From Flammula alnicola (taxonomy: Eukaryota; Basidiomycota; Agaricomycetes; Agaricales; Strophariaceae), in the NCBI GenBank assembly GCA_015499995.1, contig JADNRV010000167.1, forward strand, positions 1-64,000: 64,000 nucleotides of DNA. The letters run 5' to 3'. The notes beneath the pieces are model-generated. The model made no database searches and was not told where the DNA came from. It was given only the letters and a program-made list of their open reading frames with translations. Below, piece by piece: positions 11,823 to 24,205 of the stretch (position 1 is its first letter; the number at the start of each line of letters is the position of its first letter). A program made the translations under genes and the position numbers.

Positions 11823-13761
11823 ATGAAATTCGTTCCGCTTCTGTTCTCTGCCTTCCTGCTTTCAGTTTCAGCTCAAACCGTCCAAGACGCAGGGCTGACT
11901 GTGGTGACCCAACAGGGTCCTGTCGCCGGAACCCAAGTTCTGCCAACCGTTCGCCAGTTCCTGGGCATCCCCTTTGCGACCGCAAAAAGATGGCAGGCTC
12001 CTCAGCTCCCTCCTATCCGCAGAAGCATCTTTCAGGCGACGCACTTTGCCGACTCGTGCCTACAGCAACTCACGCCTGCTAATGTCGAGTATCTGGTGCT
12101 TTCGAGCGCTGGAGGTATCAACGTGACCTCGTCCGAGGATTGCATGAGCGTGCATATATGGGCGCCGAGCGTTAACAGGAAGCAGAAAACGGCAGTCATG
12201 ATCTGGATCCACGGTGGCGGATTCGTGTTCGGAACTGTCAGTGAAAAATCTGAAACTTGAATGTCGAATATTACTCATTCAACGAATCAGAGCGGGATAC
12301 CGACATTTGACGGTACAAATTTTGTCCGCGATAACGACGACCTGACCATCGTCACGTTCAACTATCGGCTGAACATATTCGGCCAGCCGCGTGCACCGCA
12401 GTTGGGCAAGAACAACATCAACTTTGGTCTTCTCGATATCGATGCCCCTGTGCAGTGGGTCCATGCAAACATTGCCAACTTCGGAGGCGACCAGAACCGA
12501 ATTGTTCTCTTCGGACAAAGTGCAGGTGCCGTAGCAGCGGATGCATACACATTCTCGCACCCACACGATACCATTGTGAAAGGTACGTTAATGTTGATGT
12601 GATACAGGGATCATGGCCACGCTGACTTCGTCCAGGGGTTATCGAGCAATCTGGAAGGCGAGTTATCTATCTTCTTGATAGACTATAGCAGAAGTTTCCA
12701 GTTGGTCCTGACCGTCGTTCCAGCATGTCAGGTAGTAGCACAATAATCCTTTCATCTCCTCCATCGGACATTACAGCTTGGAGCGCTGTTGCCTCGGCTG
12801 TCGGCTGCGGGAACGGTACGGCGGACGACGTTCCACTGGGATGCAAACAGAGCTGATTTTCTGCATGATGTAGACACAACTCCGCAGCAATTCACTTGTA
12901 TGCAAGCAACACCGGCCCAGACCCTTGAAAATGCAGCCATAAGCATGAATGCAGTCTTTAACCTCGTGATCGATAGCAAGTAATATCTAACCTTTTGCTC
13001 GGGCTAAGCGACATGAAAGATTTTCAGATGCCACAATCTTCGCCGACACCCCGACCCGTGCTGCTAAGGGCAACTTCCTTCGCGTACCACTCCTGGGCGG
13101 AACCGTGGCAAATGAGGAAGATATCTTCATAGTTGCGCAAGAGCTGATCACACTCGGATTCGTTATTCCTGTCGCTACCGAACTAATTTCCGACATCATA
13201 ACAACAGTAAGCACCAGAGCACAGTGGGTCTCGATAGAACTGATTGGATGTACGGACCGATAGATTGGGTTTACATGCCCAGCAGGCGTAACGGCTATCC
13301 ATCGGAACAACGCAGATGTTCCAACATGGCGGTACCAATATCAAGGTCAGAGCATGCCATCGTCTTCGTTCTGCATCCACAGCCATTGATCCATCCACCT
13401 GATAGGCGTCTTCCCAGACATCTCTATCCGACCCGACCTGCGTGCTTTCCATTCCTCGGAGATTCCAATGGTGTTCGGGACCTACAATGCCAGCGGCGCC
13501 CCCGCGACATCGACCCAAATAGCCTTGTCGCGGTACATGCAAAGCGCCTGGGTGGCCTTCGCCCGCGATCCAATCCATGGTCTGCTCAACTTTGGATGGC
13601 CCTTATACAGCCAGAACACGACGAGTCTCGCGCAGCTCGGCAACTTCTTCAACCAGACAGGCGTCGTCTTCACACAAGGCGCGTTGACTGACTTTGTGTG
13701 TGATAACCAGACGACCCTGGTGTCGGTTCAGAATCAACTTATGGGCATCTTGAGCGCATGA
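11823..13761 (+). CDS. Secreted type-B carboxylesterase/lipase 1
   Basis: Serine hydrolase of the alpha/beta-hydrolase fold that cleaves esters or lipids outside the cell; the natural substrate is unknown. Model: join(11823..12236,12291..12582,12636..12657,12736..12815,12874..12975,13028..13206,13264..13345,13406..13761), about 508 residues; exon 4 could instead begin at 12724. The signal peptide is MKFVPLLFSAFLLSVSAQ. Other landmarks are the oxyanion loop IHGGGFVFG (about 129-137), SEDCMSVHIWAPS, the nucleophile elbow FGQSAGA with Ser near 215, and the catalytic His in RAFHSSEIPMVFG. Two introns (12658..12735 and 12976..13027) appear to begin with GC instead of GT. Exon lengths match the paralogue at 36483..38484 almost one for one. 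Confidence 0.88.
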
Positions 13762-14099
13762 AGAGGGCGTCGGGGGTTTTCGGAAGAGGTGATGAAATTT
13801 TTGTCTTTGTATGATCGTTGGACCGACTCCTCGTGTAAGAACTTAGGCTTCGGATTTATATTTCGGCGATGACTTGGAATAACGACGCGTCCGGATGTTG
13901 TTGGAAACGATGTTGGGCCAATCAGTCCTTTAAGAATGATTGAATTATGGGCGGCACAAAGAAAAGGGTTGGTGGCCCTCGTCTTTGTTTCTTTGCCGTG
14001 CTTGACGCCTGGGCCACTGACATTGGTTTAAATATCGCGGCTCTGAGTTCTTTCAGGATTTCATCTTCTCCCCCGCGACGACGACCAATATCCCAAATA
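13762..14099. other. Intergenic region
   Basis: 3' flank of carboxylesterase 1 and upstream region of the next plus-strand frame. Nothing else seen. Confidence 0.5.
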
Positions 14100-15083
14100 A
14101 TGGCCCCGAAACCAGACTTCGTAAGTAAAATTTGATTAGCATTTACACTTTCATTTGTTGATGATAAAGATCAGATTGAACTTACTCTACGCAACCCTTT
14201 GCATTCGACTGCAAAGGAAGAAAACATGGATGGCGAAGTGGTCCCAGCGATCGTAGACGACAACTCACTACCCTCTGCCTCGATCGAGAAAGATTTTGCT
14301 AAGCCGGAAGACGACAAGGAGATGGGGGCTCCGCAGCACATTCCAACCCCACCAAATGAAGAGGATGGATACACACTGGAGGCTTTCGGCGACATTTCTC
14401 TGTCCAACATCGATTTTGTCCCTCTTCCGCCCTCTACTCTCTCGCCCCAGAAGATCCGCCAAGAAAAGAATTCCAGTAGCGTGGTTCGGGGATCATATTT
14501 TCTGTAACTTTGAATGTGGCACTCATTTTTGGCATGCAGCGTCTTCCAGGAAGTACCCACAAGGTCCGACCGTTGTCGTTGTCGAACGTACACGTCGCGG
14601 CCGCGGATCTCTCTTTTGACACAATGGTCACGCATTTGAAGAGATCACGGGAAGCGGAAAATATGAACGCCTCGCCACCCAGACCCGCGCCGGGAAAGCC
14701 TCCCGCATCCGCCGCTGGTATCCTATCCACACAACCAAAGCATCTTATCGACTTGCAGAACTGCGGAAGTGAGGTGGCGATATTGCTGGCGAGGTCGCAC
14801 GATGTGGTCGAAAATAGCGCCCAAATTACCAGGAGGCCGGTTGGAACCACTCTGGACTGCGCAGCTGGACGCGACGAAAATGGCGCACCTGCGCCTATCG
14901 TCATACCGCGACCAAAAAAAGGACCTCTCCGGGGAAGTGCACAGCTTCCGAAACGTCCTCCTAAACCGCGATGGGATGCTGATAACGCCCGGCATAGCAC
15001 TGGCTGCGAGGGAGCACCGTTCCGTTTGGGCATGGGGTCTCGTTTCAAGCTTACTTAGGATATGTAGTATGAATGGATTCTAA
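14100..15083 (+). CDS. Unresolved gene of unknown function, possibly decayed
   Basis: I do not recognise this gene. A start MAPKPDF (14100..14120) is followed by a GTAAGT donor. An exon beginning near 14175 reads IELTLRNPLHSTAKEENMDG, then an acidic, proline-containing stretch to about 14490 (GYTLEAFGDISLSNIDFVPL). A possible intron 14491..14539 leads to VAAADLSFDTMVTHLKRSREAE. Beyond that, coding-looking text occurs in different frames: YERLATQTRAGKASRIRRW, then SEVAILLARSHDVVE, then KIAPKLPGGRLEPLWTAQLD to a stop at 15083. This could be several small introns, or a coiled-coil protein gene broken by indels in A-runs. A frame open to 15058 also exists. The model is uncertain. Confidence 0.4.
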
Positions 15084-15519
15084 CCGCGACATTTTAGCCT
15101 TGGATTGGGTTCTGTTAGTCAGAGATGTTGGTAGGAGGAAATAAAGAAGGGTAATTATAAAAAGCAAAGGTTGTGTGATATATCCGACCCCGTGACCTTC
15201 TGTGACTGGAACGATTTGAAATGAACGTGCCCACTTTTTGTCCTTTCTTGTCAATGCAAGCAAGCAACGCCGAACACATGTTGTAGATCCAGAAATCCGT
15301 TTTTGTCTCTTGCTCTTGACCACGTCTTTCTTGCTGGGACCATTGTCAATTTCTTAAAGGTCCTCTGTGAGGGACTCACCAAGTTGTCTCGCGTCCTTAG
15401 ACTTGGTGTCCACTTCGTAAGTGGCTCATGACTTTCTTCATTTATTTTCCATCCTGACAGCTGGCACCCTTTGTTTGTTACGATTCTAGATACGACGAAA
15501 GGACATAATAAACTAGTTC
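15084..15519. other. Intergenic/promoter region
   Basis: Upstream region of the following long gene. No clear TATA box or other feature is seen. Confidence 0.5.
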
Positions 15520-17607
15520 ATGCCTTTTCAGTTTGGCCGATATGCCACTGAGGAGGAGGAGGATTGGGAAATCATTGGAGGAGACTGGTGGCATACGTCT
15601 TTCGAGGATGTTTTATGGTCATACATATCCAAGAAAGACCAAGCGAACAAGAAAGCGCAACAACCGCACTATCATGGCTCTCTCTTGTATAACCAACCCT
15701 CCAGGCAGGAGTCTCTAACTCTACCAGTACATCGTCGCCGGAGGTCATCTGTGAAAGAACGCAAGACTTCTGACGAAGACGATGCACTCAACGTGGAGCT
15801 AGTTGGAGTCAGGGCCGCCTTGGAGGCTGTGGTGGCGTACGAGGAAGATGTTGGATTTCACTTTTCAGTTTTTCCGGAGATCGAGCTGCCGGAGCTGAAG
15901 TTGTCTGGGGGAGTTGATTTGAGTGTCGAGATCGACGAAAAGGATCTCTTGGTGGGCAAGAAAAGATGGGACGAGCTGCTGGAGGAGTTAATGAACGGCC
16001 CCGCATTCGATAATTCCACAGACAGTGATGAATCTCTCGAGAGTTCTTTCATAGGTTCCATCTCGTCCAGCGGTGAGCTTTGCCACTCCACGTCGACCAT
16101 CTCAAGTATGACCTTTTCGGAAGGTTCGATCGATTCCATTGGCATGCCGTCTACACCGAAACCGAAATCCTCATTTAACGATGTTGAGATCCGAGACATA
16201 TCACCGACTGGGAGCGTCAGTGGGAGTGTGGACTACCACACACGTCTTCTTTCTCCAACCAGATCTCTCAACGCCTCCGCTTCTTCCTTCGTGCCGACTT
16301 TTTGCTCTCAATTAAATGACGAACCCCTTCGCTTCGCTTCTCTTCGAGACAAACCGAAGCCAGCGCCGGACCCATCTTCCCCTCTAGCTTCTTTCGCCAA
16401 TTTCACATTTCCCACTCTCAACACACATCCCCCTCCTGAGATCAAAATCAAGAAGGATGAACATGGCTTCGTTACCGAGGTCCAGGTTGAGTGTTCTTTG
16501 CCCTCAGCTTCAGGCAAAGATCTATTGCCCCCATTCTTACAGGAGCCTTCTCAACGTAACCGCACTCGCAAATCAAGGACCCGCGAAATTGTCGATCGGC
16601 TACGTTCTCAGGCCACTACTGTGGAAGATGCGTCTGCTCAGCTTCAACAGATGAGCAATATTTCGCCCAAATATGCTAGCCATAGCCCTAGTCCCATTGG
16701 CGACGAGGCGACCTTTGTGACGCCTCGGCTTAGTGTTTCGGAGGATGGAGGCGATCGAGTTTCACGACTGTCGACGCCCTCATGCGAGGATGACGATGGT
16801 TGGATCGACATATCTCAGCCCAATGCGACGCCACCCAGCCGGAAGAGTAAGAGGGCCCGCGAACTGCTTTTGGCACTTACGAGGCGACGCACCGACTCTT
16901 TGACTTCAGAAAACCTCAGAGAATTGATGACCTCGGAGACTAGCCCGCGTTCCTCTCGTTCGCAGGATGTATCATTATCGCCATCGCCGTCGCCCCTTAC
17001 ACCGCCTCTACTGGTATCGAATGATGGCTGGATCGAAAACAGTATCAACGTCCCACCCGAGCCTCCAAAGAAAGCAAAGGTACCAGTGGCGCAGAATTCC
17101 AAGGAGTCGCACCACAACAGCAATAATCACAACCACAATAGAAAGAAATCGTCGAACCATGCATCTCGCACATCTACATCGTCCACATCGCACGCGCATC
17201 CACAGCAGCATCCACAGCAGCAGCAGCAGCCATTCAACGCCCCATCGTCATGTTATCCACATCCACTGCATTCGTCCTCCACTGCTCTTCCCCACATGGT
17301 CTCGCCTCAGACTATTCCATATTTCTTTCCGGCATATCCAACCGTCGCTATGCCTGTTCCGTACACCGCGTTTATGCACATGCCCAACTATCGGATGGGG
17401 ATGCCGATGCACGGGGGACCTATGGCGCCTGTAAACGCAGCCGCCCATGGCATGTCCATTGGCAGCCCCGTCCAGTATCCAGTACCACCGATGCTGGGCA
17501 TGTCTGGCCTTCCAGGGGCATCGATGAAGCCTTCCATGACTTCGGGCACGACAGCCAATATGAGCATCCCGCCTACTTTCAGGGCGAAACATTCTCCGCT
17601 ATGGTGA
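15520..17607 (+). CDS. Long intrinsically disordered protein of unknown function
   Basis: Single-exon frame of 695 codons, far longer than chance, with a clean ATG and stop; unusual here because most neighbouring genes have many introns. I recognise no domain. The N-terminus is acidic and Trp-rich (EEEEDWEIIGGDWWHTSFED). The middle is Ser/Thr/Pro-rich with short acidic patches; DDGWIDISQP near residue 425 and NDGWIENSIN near 503 look like two related short motifs. The C-terminus is low complexity: a His/Asn/Gln-rich block (about 535-580), then Met/Pro/Gly-rich sequence (YRMGMPMHGGPMAPVN). The composition suggests a scaffold or regulatory protein with short linear motifs. Expression is likely, function unknown. 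Confidence 0.8.
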   Translation: MPFQFGRYATEEEEDWEIIGGDWWHTSFEDVLWSYISKKDQANKKAQQPHYHGSLLYNQPSRQESLTLPVHRRRRSSVKERKTSDEDDALNVELVGVRAALEAVVAYEEDVGFHFSVFPEIELPELKLSGGVDLSVEIDEKDLLVGKKRWDELLEELMNGPAFDNSTDSDESLESSFIGSISSSGELCHSTSTISSMTFSEGSIDSIGMPSTPKPKSSFNDVEIRDISPTGSVSGSVDYHTRLLSPTRSLNASASSFVPTFCSQLNDEPLRFASLRDKPKPAPDPSSPLASFANFTFPTLNTHPPPEIKIKKDEHGFVTEVQVECSLPSASGKDLLPPFLQEPSQRNRTRKSRTREIVDRLRSQATTVEDASAQLQQMSNISPKYASHSPSPIGDEATFVTPRLSVSEDGGDRVSRLSTPSCEDDDGWIDISQPNATPPSRKSKRARELLLALTRRRTDSLTSENLRELMTSETSPRSSRSQDVSLSPSPSPLTPPLLVSNDGWIENSINVPPEPPKKAKVPVAQNSKESHHNSNNHNHNRKKSSNHASRTSTSSTSHAHPQQHPQQQQQPFNAPSSCYPHPLHSSSTALPHMVSPQTIPYFFPAYPTVAMPVPYTAFMHMPNYRMGMPMHGGPMAPVNAAAHGMSIGSPVQYPVPPMLGMSGLPGASMKPSMTSGTTANMSIPPTFRAKHSPLW

Positions 17608-18051
17608 AAATGATTTGCATTATTATTCGCTGTATCCTTTCTTTTCTTTTCTTTCTTCAACGACTTTCATCTGTATGTACTGCACCTGTTTGCATCGCCT
17701 CCACTAACTTGCGTATTTCTTTCCGGACTTTTTTTCTATCCTCTTTTGCTTGCTCTTTTGCACGTAGTATGTGAGTATATATATATAGCGAAACACCGTC
17801 CTCTGAGTTCATATGGCATATTGCGGATTATTAGTAGCACTATTCCTTTGTCTTGTCGCATTATCATCAACCCATCCACCGAGTCATGATTGCTTACTGG
17901 CTCGTTTTTTCTTATGATCATCACCTTCTTGACCCTTGTTCTATAGTAGTTATATTCGATGCAGCGCAATCTGATACAAAAACGTCTTTGTAAAACCAAC
18001 TTTTCAAAGTACATATCATCCCGCATTTCTTGACTATCACACAAAACATGA
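17608..18051. other. Convergent 3' region
   Basis: Shared 3' flank of two converging genes, with a short TATATATATATA run near 17775 and T-rich stretches that may aid polyadenylation. No gene. Confidence 0.5.
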
Positions 18052-21000
18052 TTATTGAATCACAATAGCCCAGTCTTTCTGGATCAACACTTTAGGGTCC
18101 TTGACCGCCAAGATGCTGGGACTTCCTCCCTTCTTCTCACTTGAAGCAACACCCGGGGTGTACTCCCACACGAGGTCGGCACCGCCCTCAACCTTGACGC
18201 TGGTGGGTTTGCTGCTCAGACCCACAATAACCACCTTCTCAACCCTGACATCCCAAATACTCTTGGCGAAGTCATTCGTGGGGTTATAAGTCGTGAGCGC
18301 GGCGCCATCAACAGCCTCGGCGGGTTTGGCAGCACCGAGGTCGATGCTCGAGAGTCGCAGACCCTTCTTTCCACTCTTCTCCGCGACGAACTCGCGCCAG
18401 ATGAATTGGCCTTTGAGGTGGTCGTATGTCACTCCGTCGTCAAGGTAGAGCTCGCCACGCGCATTGCCAGCTTTGCTCAACGCGACGCGGAGGGTAAACG
18501 GATCGCGTTTCATAAGTGGCGATGAACGCCTTGGGCGTTCACGTGTTGCGAGAATAGATCCTCCTCGGATGAATAGCGGCAGTTGATCGAGGGCGGCGGG
18601 GACGGAAATTTCTTTGCCCTTGGACGTGCCGCGGTACGCCAAGTTTGTGAAGTAATCGTAGTAAACCTAAATTGTAATAAATTAAGTTAAGGTTTCGATC
18701 CACATCAAGTGAGAAAGATCACACACCTGATCCTCAGCGAGATAAACCTTAGCTTCCCGAGCATCCTTTTCTGTAACAGGTTTGACGAGGAGACCGGATG
18801 AGCCAATATAGTACTGATCATCAATTTCGAAGCCGGTTTTGTCTTTAGGGAATACGATGAATTGTGGCCTAAGAAATGCACGCAAAGTCAGATAACCATC
18901 AAAATATGGATTTTCTTCCATGAAACACACCTCAAAATAGGCATGCCAGTAACGGTGGTTTCACGGAAAGCAGTGTACCATATCGGCAGCAAGGTATATC
19001 GGAGACGGAGAATATCCTTGACAATGCCTTTATATGGTTCGTCGAGTAAGAAAGGTTCGCGGCGTTTGGTGTCGATGTGTGCATGAGCTCTGAAGAAAGG
19101 AGCAAATGCACCAACTTGATACCACCGCACGAGCATCTCTGGTTCTGGGTTACCGAAGAAGCCACCAACGTCGGCTGAATGTCAGGGTGTTTATCAACGT
19201 CTGATTCATCGTAAAGGTTGAAATGTGACTTACATCCAGCGAAGCTCAATCCACCCAGACCATTCGCGAGGACCATCTTCACACCAACCGCCATGTGCTC
19301 CCAGGTACCGAGGTTATCTCCTGTCCACATCGCGCCGAAGCGCTGCGAGCCTGCAAAGAAAGCACGAGTAAGGACGAAGGGCCTCGTTGGAGGATCTGTT
19401 CGTTCTGCTACAGCCTGGAAGGTCAGGTTCGACTACAGGAGATCATTAGATGGCGTCGTTAGAGCTAGAAAATCTGAAAGGACTTACGAAGAGCATTCCA
19501 TTGATATTGTGGATATCGCGATGTTCCCAGCCACCATAATGAATGTTATCCTTGGGCATCGTAATTTCAGGTCCATTGAAGACGGATGGCTAGATAAAAT
19601 CATTAGTCTAGGAAGAAGTGCAAATAAGATTGGGACAGACCTCGTTCATATCGTTCCAGATATGAATATCAGTTGTGCTCTTAGTCCAGGACCATTTGCC
19701 CTCAGTCTCCTGAGTTTTGAACATGGATTTCCACCAATCCCAGGAAGCAGGGTTGAAGAAGTCCGTCCATGAGCTGCTACCGGGCCAGCACCAGCCTTCA
19801 TACTCTCCTTCACCTGACTTGGGCTTTACGAGGATACCAAGTTCTGACGCTTGCTTGAATGCGGGATAATTTTGGTCACGCTTTAGATGGGGATCAACGA
19901 TGACAACCATCTGAATAAAAAGAAGGATATGTCAATGACATATGCAGATTGTTGTATTGAAAAGACCTACCTTTCGTCCATTGGCGGCGACGTCGTTGGT
20001 CATTTCAACAGGATCCGGGAAAGTCTTATCCTTCCACATGAAGTATTTGTGGTCTTCAGAATACTCGATATCGAGCCAGAAGACATCGACGGGCATATCT
20101 TCCTCGTCGAACCGCTTCTGCACAGTTCGAACATCGTCCGAGCTCACATAATTCCAGCGGCATTGGTGGTAACCCAAACTCCACTGGGCAGGCAAAACTG
20201 GCGTTCCAGTCAGTCGAGAGTACTGCTTGAACACATCTTCGGCCGTAGGACCAGGAAGGAGGAAGGTGTCGAGGATACCGGATTCAGATATCCAGTGTGT
20301 TTCTGTGGATTTATCGGAGGGATGGGACACGTCGATCCAGGTTTCCGAGCCCACGACATGGAATACGGCGACAGTTGACTCGGTCGAATGAGCGTGCATC
20401 AAGGGTATTGATCCATATAGGGATACCGGAGATGATGCGAGATATTCGAAGACATCGGCGTTGTATAGACGGTAGGGGTCTGTGAATGTGGGTTCATTGC
20501 CCGCCGTGGTAGGCAGGGCAAGTCGAGTAGCATGCTGGGGGATACCGTAGACTGATCCGTGGTTTGGGAAGTTGATATCGAGAGAAAGGGACTCTGGACC
20601 TGCAAGATTGCATAAGTAAAGCAGCGAGCGAACCTCGATAACACCGCACACCTTTCGGCTTTGAGTCGGTCCAGGATAAGAATGTTTCTTCCCAAAGATC
20701 GTCCTCTTCTTCGCCCTCGAACCATGAGAGAGGATTCTCGGCTTTGAGCACCGCTTGCCCCTCTCCTTCGGCACCTTCTCCTTCTATTGGTGCTGGCTCC
20801 TCGGTCGTAGTTGCAGGTACGATTTTTTTGCGGAAGTGTTCCATATGTAAAAGACCTTGACCGTTGAGGACAATTTGTTCCTTCCCATTCCTGCGTAGAG
20901 ATATGCGCAGAGGCTCGTATGCAACGACCACTTCAATGTCCTTCTTCTCTCCGTAGATAGCGCGCGTGTCTTTCTTGCCAGCTGTCCACTTGATTTCCGT

Positions 21001-21381
21001 GCTAATAGCAGGCTCTGCAATCAACGCCCATGCTGCCGCCTCGTCATAACGCTTCCGAAGTCCACCAACTTCATCCATGCGCACTCTCGTGACACCATCT
21101 TCCTGGATACGTACTTCCAATCCAAAATTGATGTCGGGGTATAGGGAGGACTTGACCGAAGCGGTGAATACAGCTTCATTTGCTGAGATATTGATTGATG
21201 TGGGGTCGACAGAATACGGTGACACCCAAGATGACTTCGCCTCCTTTGCTCGAGCTGAAAGAGCGCGTCCACGTCTACAGAATCCAGACTGGGAGCATGT
21301 TTTGAAGTCGTGCGCCTTGAAAGCTGAGGATTCGAGGGCAAGAAGTAGAGTTAGAACTCCAAATAATGACCAGGAACGCAT
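18052..21381 (-). CDS. Glucosidase II alpha subunit (GH31)
   Basis: ER enzyme that trims the two inner glucoses from N-glycans and drives the calnexin cycle. Model: complement(join(18052..18666,18727..18868,18931..19174,19234..19432,19488..19589,19641..19910,19971..20599,20652..21381)), 976 residues, the usual size. Signal peptide [22 protein letters not shown]31 landmarks: [34 protein letters not shown], the nucleophile Asp in [15 protein letters not shown] (about residue 540), the acid/base Asp in [12 protein letters not shown] (about 616), and [16 protein letters not shown]. An acidic insert ([11 protein letters not shown]) near residue 230 is common in these enzymes. It shares a 478 bp divergent upstream region with the MFS gene. 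It works with the KDEL-receptor pathway in ER quality control, but the genes are not adjacent. Confidence 0.95.
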
Positions 21382-21859
21382 GTCAGACGCGTCGTCCTTG
21401 AGCGTGCCCTCTGTTCCAGTTCAATAGGAAGTAGAAACGAACAAAATAAAGAAGGTCAATGAGCGCTGTTCCAGTTCTCATCCACGTCAATCCGAGGGCT
21501 AAACGCATCATGTGACTTGGTATTGTATGCGGACCGTTGACTGCCGTTGAAAGTGACCGTAACGCTTTGAATTCGCTCTCTTTTCAACATCCATGTCAAA
21601 AATTCACCTTTAGTGCAAAATGAGGAAGAGGGAAAAATTTTCCTGGGAAGCTCGAGCCAACCTTCTCTGTGTTATTATGAAATGGCCTTTACAGGAGGCT
21701 TTGCCAGAGTCGAGTCCGAGTCACTTGACCACCGGCATATAATCTTCCTTCTCAAACCCACACTCCTCACACTCTCCCTGGAGTCAAGTGCCCAGCCAAC
21801 GTGGGACTTTCGATGCGATATGAACTTATAAATACGAACGAGGCCTTAAATTCAGGCCA
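21382..21859. promoter_or_regulatory. Divergent promoter region (glucosidase II / MFS)
   Basis: Shared upstream region of 478 bp between start codons on opposite strands. No clear TATA box for either gene was identified. Confidence 0.5.
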
Positions 21860-24205
21860 GTGTCTCCAGAAGAATCCGGAGTCATGACAGCCACGGTCGA
21901 ATCCGCGACTGGTGGTGACCCAGATAACACGGGTTCCGAAGTGAAACTGGATAGCAGCGGCCTCCCACTTATCCCACAACCTACCAGCCTACCGTCTGAT
22001 CCTCTGAACTATCCAAATGTATGTGTTAATTTCCTGCCACGGTTGGTCATTGACTGAAGTTCGCCAGTGGTTGAAATATACGATCCTGGCCCAAGTATCC
22101 TTTTTGGCCTTCCTAGCCACTCTCAATGTTGCTATCATCAACCCTGCAGTGGTCCCACTCGCTAATGAATTCAAAATCGCGCATGTGACGGCAACCTACC
22201 AAACCACAGTCGCCATTGGCACGAGTTCGTTAGGACCGCTGGTTTTCACACCTTTCGCCAATGTATACGGTCGAAGGTCAGCCTACCTGCTCTCAGTGCT
22301 TATTGGATTTGCATCCGCCATCGGTTCTGCGAAGGCGTCTTCTTTTGGCACCCTTGTTGTTGCAAGAGCCATTAACGGCTTTGGTCCATCAGCAGCTCTG
22401 GGTCTGGGAGCAGGAACGGTCGTCGATGTCTTCTACACTCACCAGAGAGGCAAAGCCATGGGAATATTCACATTAATGTTAACTAATGGTGCACACCTCG
22501 CCCCTATTGTACGTATTTTGGATTTACAACCCTGCTGCTGGTTGACGACTACGATCAAGGTTGGCGGATATGTCGCGAGAGATCGAGGTTGGAGATGGTG
22601 TTTCTGGGTCGGCGCGATTTTAAATGGTGTAATGTTTATCGTCGCCTTCTTTTTCATGCCAGAAACACTATTCGACAGGCCAGACGATAATGCAACTGAT
22701 GAAACCTTGCTTGCCAATGAGAAGGAGAAGGTGGACGAAAAAGAAGACATATCCATTAACGGCGAGATTTACACGCCTCCTCCGATGGATTTCAAGAATT
22801 ATTTGCGCAAGTTGTGGTTCTGGGATCTCGATAGGCCTGCGTCTCGTCAACTGAAGGCCACCGATTTCGTAATAAAGCCGCTTAGCATGCTGAAATATCC
22901 CTCAGTCGCCTTTCCAGCATTTTACTAGTAAGCTTCCAGCCGTTTCGTCTTCTACGGTTCCGTTAAATGATATTTTATCGTCTTTTTACAGTGCCGTTAC
23001 GTATGGATTTGCATCGATCGAACCGGCTTTGACTCTAGCTACCCTTTTCACCGAAATATATCATTTTGATACCGTCCGTAACGGGTCAGGGTTCTCCTTC
23101 CATATTTCATAACTTTAATCTCATTTACTCATTCTCCTCAACCCTCCAGATTGGCAAATGGAGTCAGCCTCTTAGTCGGCGCGTGAGCACCTTTTCCCTG
23201 GGTTTCAGCCGCGCATACAATCGTATTCAAAGCATATAATTCATAGTTCGTTGGGTGAACTGTGTTCTGGGCCTGTAACAGATGGAATGATGCGTCGCGC
23301 ACGTCGGCAAGCGCTCAAACAGGGAGAAACAGCGGCTCCAGAAGTTCGCTTGCAAGGCATTTGGACGGGAGCGGCGACGGTGCCTATTGGGTTAATCATG
23401 TGGGTATCATGTATTAGTTGGTTTGGCTCGCTCCAGTGAATATCTGACACCCATTTATTCACGCGTTTGCAGATGCAAGTTATCATGTTATCCTATCATC
23501 GCATTGGTGCTTAGGTAATTGTAGATGGCCTGACCATCCATTTCGCTACGACATTCATTGCGCCCTGTATTGGCATGGGTATGTCTGCATTTTACTATGT
23601 CTGACGAACATCTTATATTTTTGTTCGTATCCAGCTGTGGCCTGCTTTGGGAGTAAGAACGCCTTTTTTTTTTGCTATCTCGTCAACTTGAATTGACATG
23701 TTTCTCTTAAAGTCCAAATTGTCACCTCTGTTTGCTACACCTACAGCTGTAGTGACTGCTACCGTTCCAGGAGCAACGACGTTAGCCAATGTTTCAAGTA
23801 TGTTCGTTGACGATCTTCGATAGCCAAATAATTGAAAGCCATCCACAGCTTCTTCCGCCAAATTTTCGGCCTGACTCTTGGATTTTATTCGTATGTATTT
23901 TACTTTCTTCTTGCACGATGAGTTTGCTTACTCCTACATTTTGAAAATCAGCATCCCATTTGGCGAGAAGGTATGATTATGTCTCAGGAATTTTTTTCTT
24001 TCTTTTCACAAAAAAGTCCTAGATTGGATTCGAGTGGTCCTTTACTGTTTTCGCAGCAATATGGTTTGTCTCATGCCCTTAATAATGCTGTTACCATTCT
24101 AATTGTTGGCATTATGAAAGCCTGATCAGTTTTCTTCCCATCGTCGCGCTTATGTATAGAGGTGGAAAGTGGCGAAAGGCTTTAGGAGATCCATCTTCAG
24201 ATTAG
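21860..24205 (+). CDS. MFS transporter, DHA1 drug/polyamine-type
   Basis: Proton-coupled plasma-membrane transporter of the major facilitator superfamily; the substrate is unknown. Model with 13 exons: join(21860..22018,22068..22508,22560..22927,22992..23084,23150..23182,23247..23403,23515..23578,23635..23652,23713..23797,23849..23890,23952..23970,24023..24063,24121..24205), about 534 residues, all phases consistent. A hydrophilic N-terminus (PTSLPSDPLNYPN) precedes twelve predicted helices. The conserved loop between helices 2 and 3 reads NVYGRRSAYLLSV. PETLFDRPDDN and an acidic central loop follow; the C-half has ASLGELCSGPVTD, FIAPCIGMAVACFG and YRSRSNDVSQ. The last residues are KALGDPSSD. 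M9 (21884) is an alternative start. Exons of 18 and 19 nt are short but fit the frame. Confidence 0.87.

Noticed and set aside
14510..15058. 182-codon plus-strand frame as a complete gene
   Set aside because: It starts inside a probable intron; kept only as part of the unresolved gene at 14100..15083.
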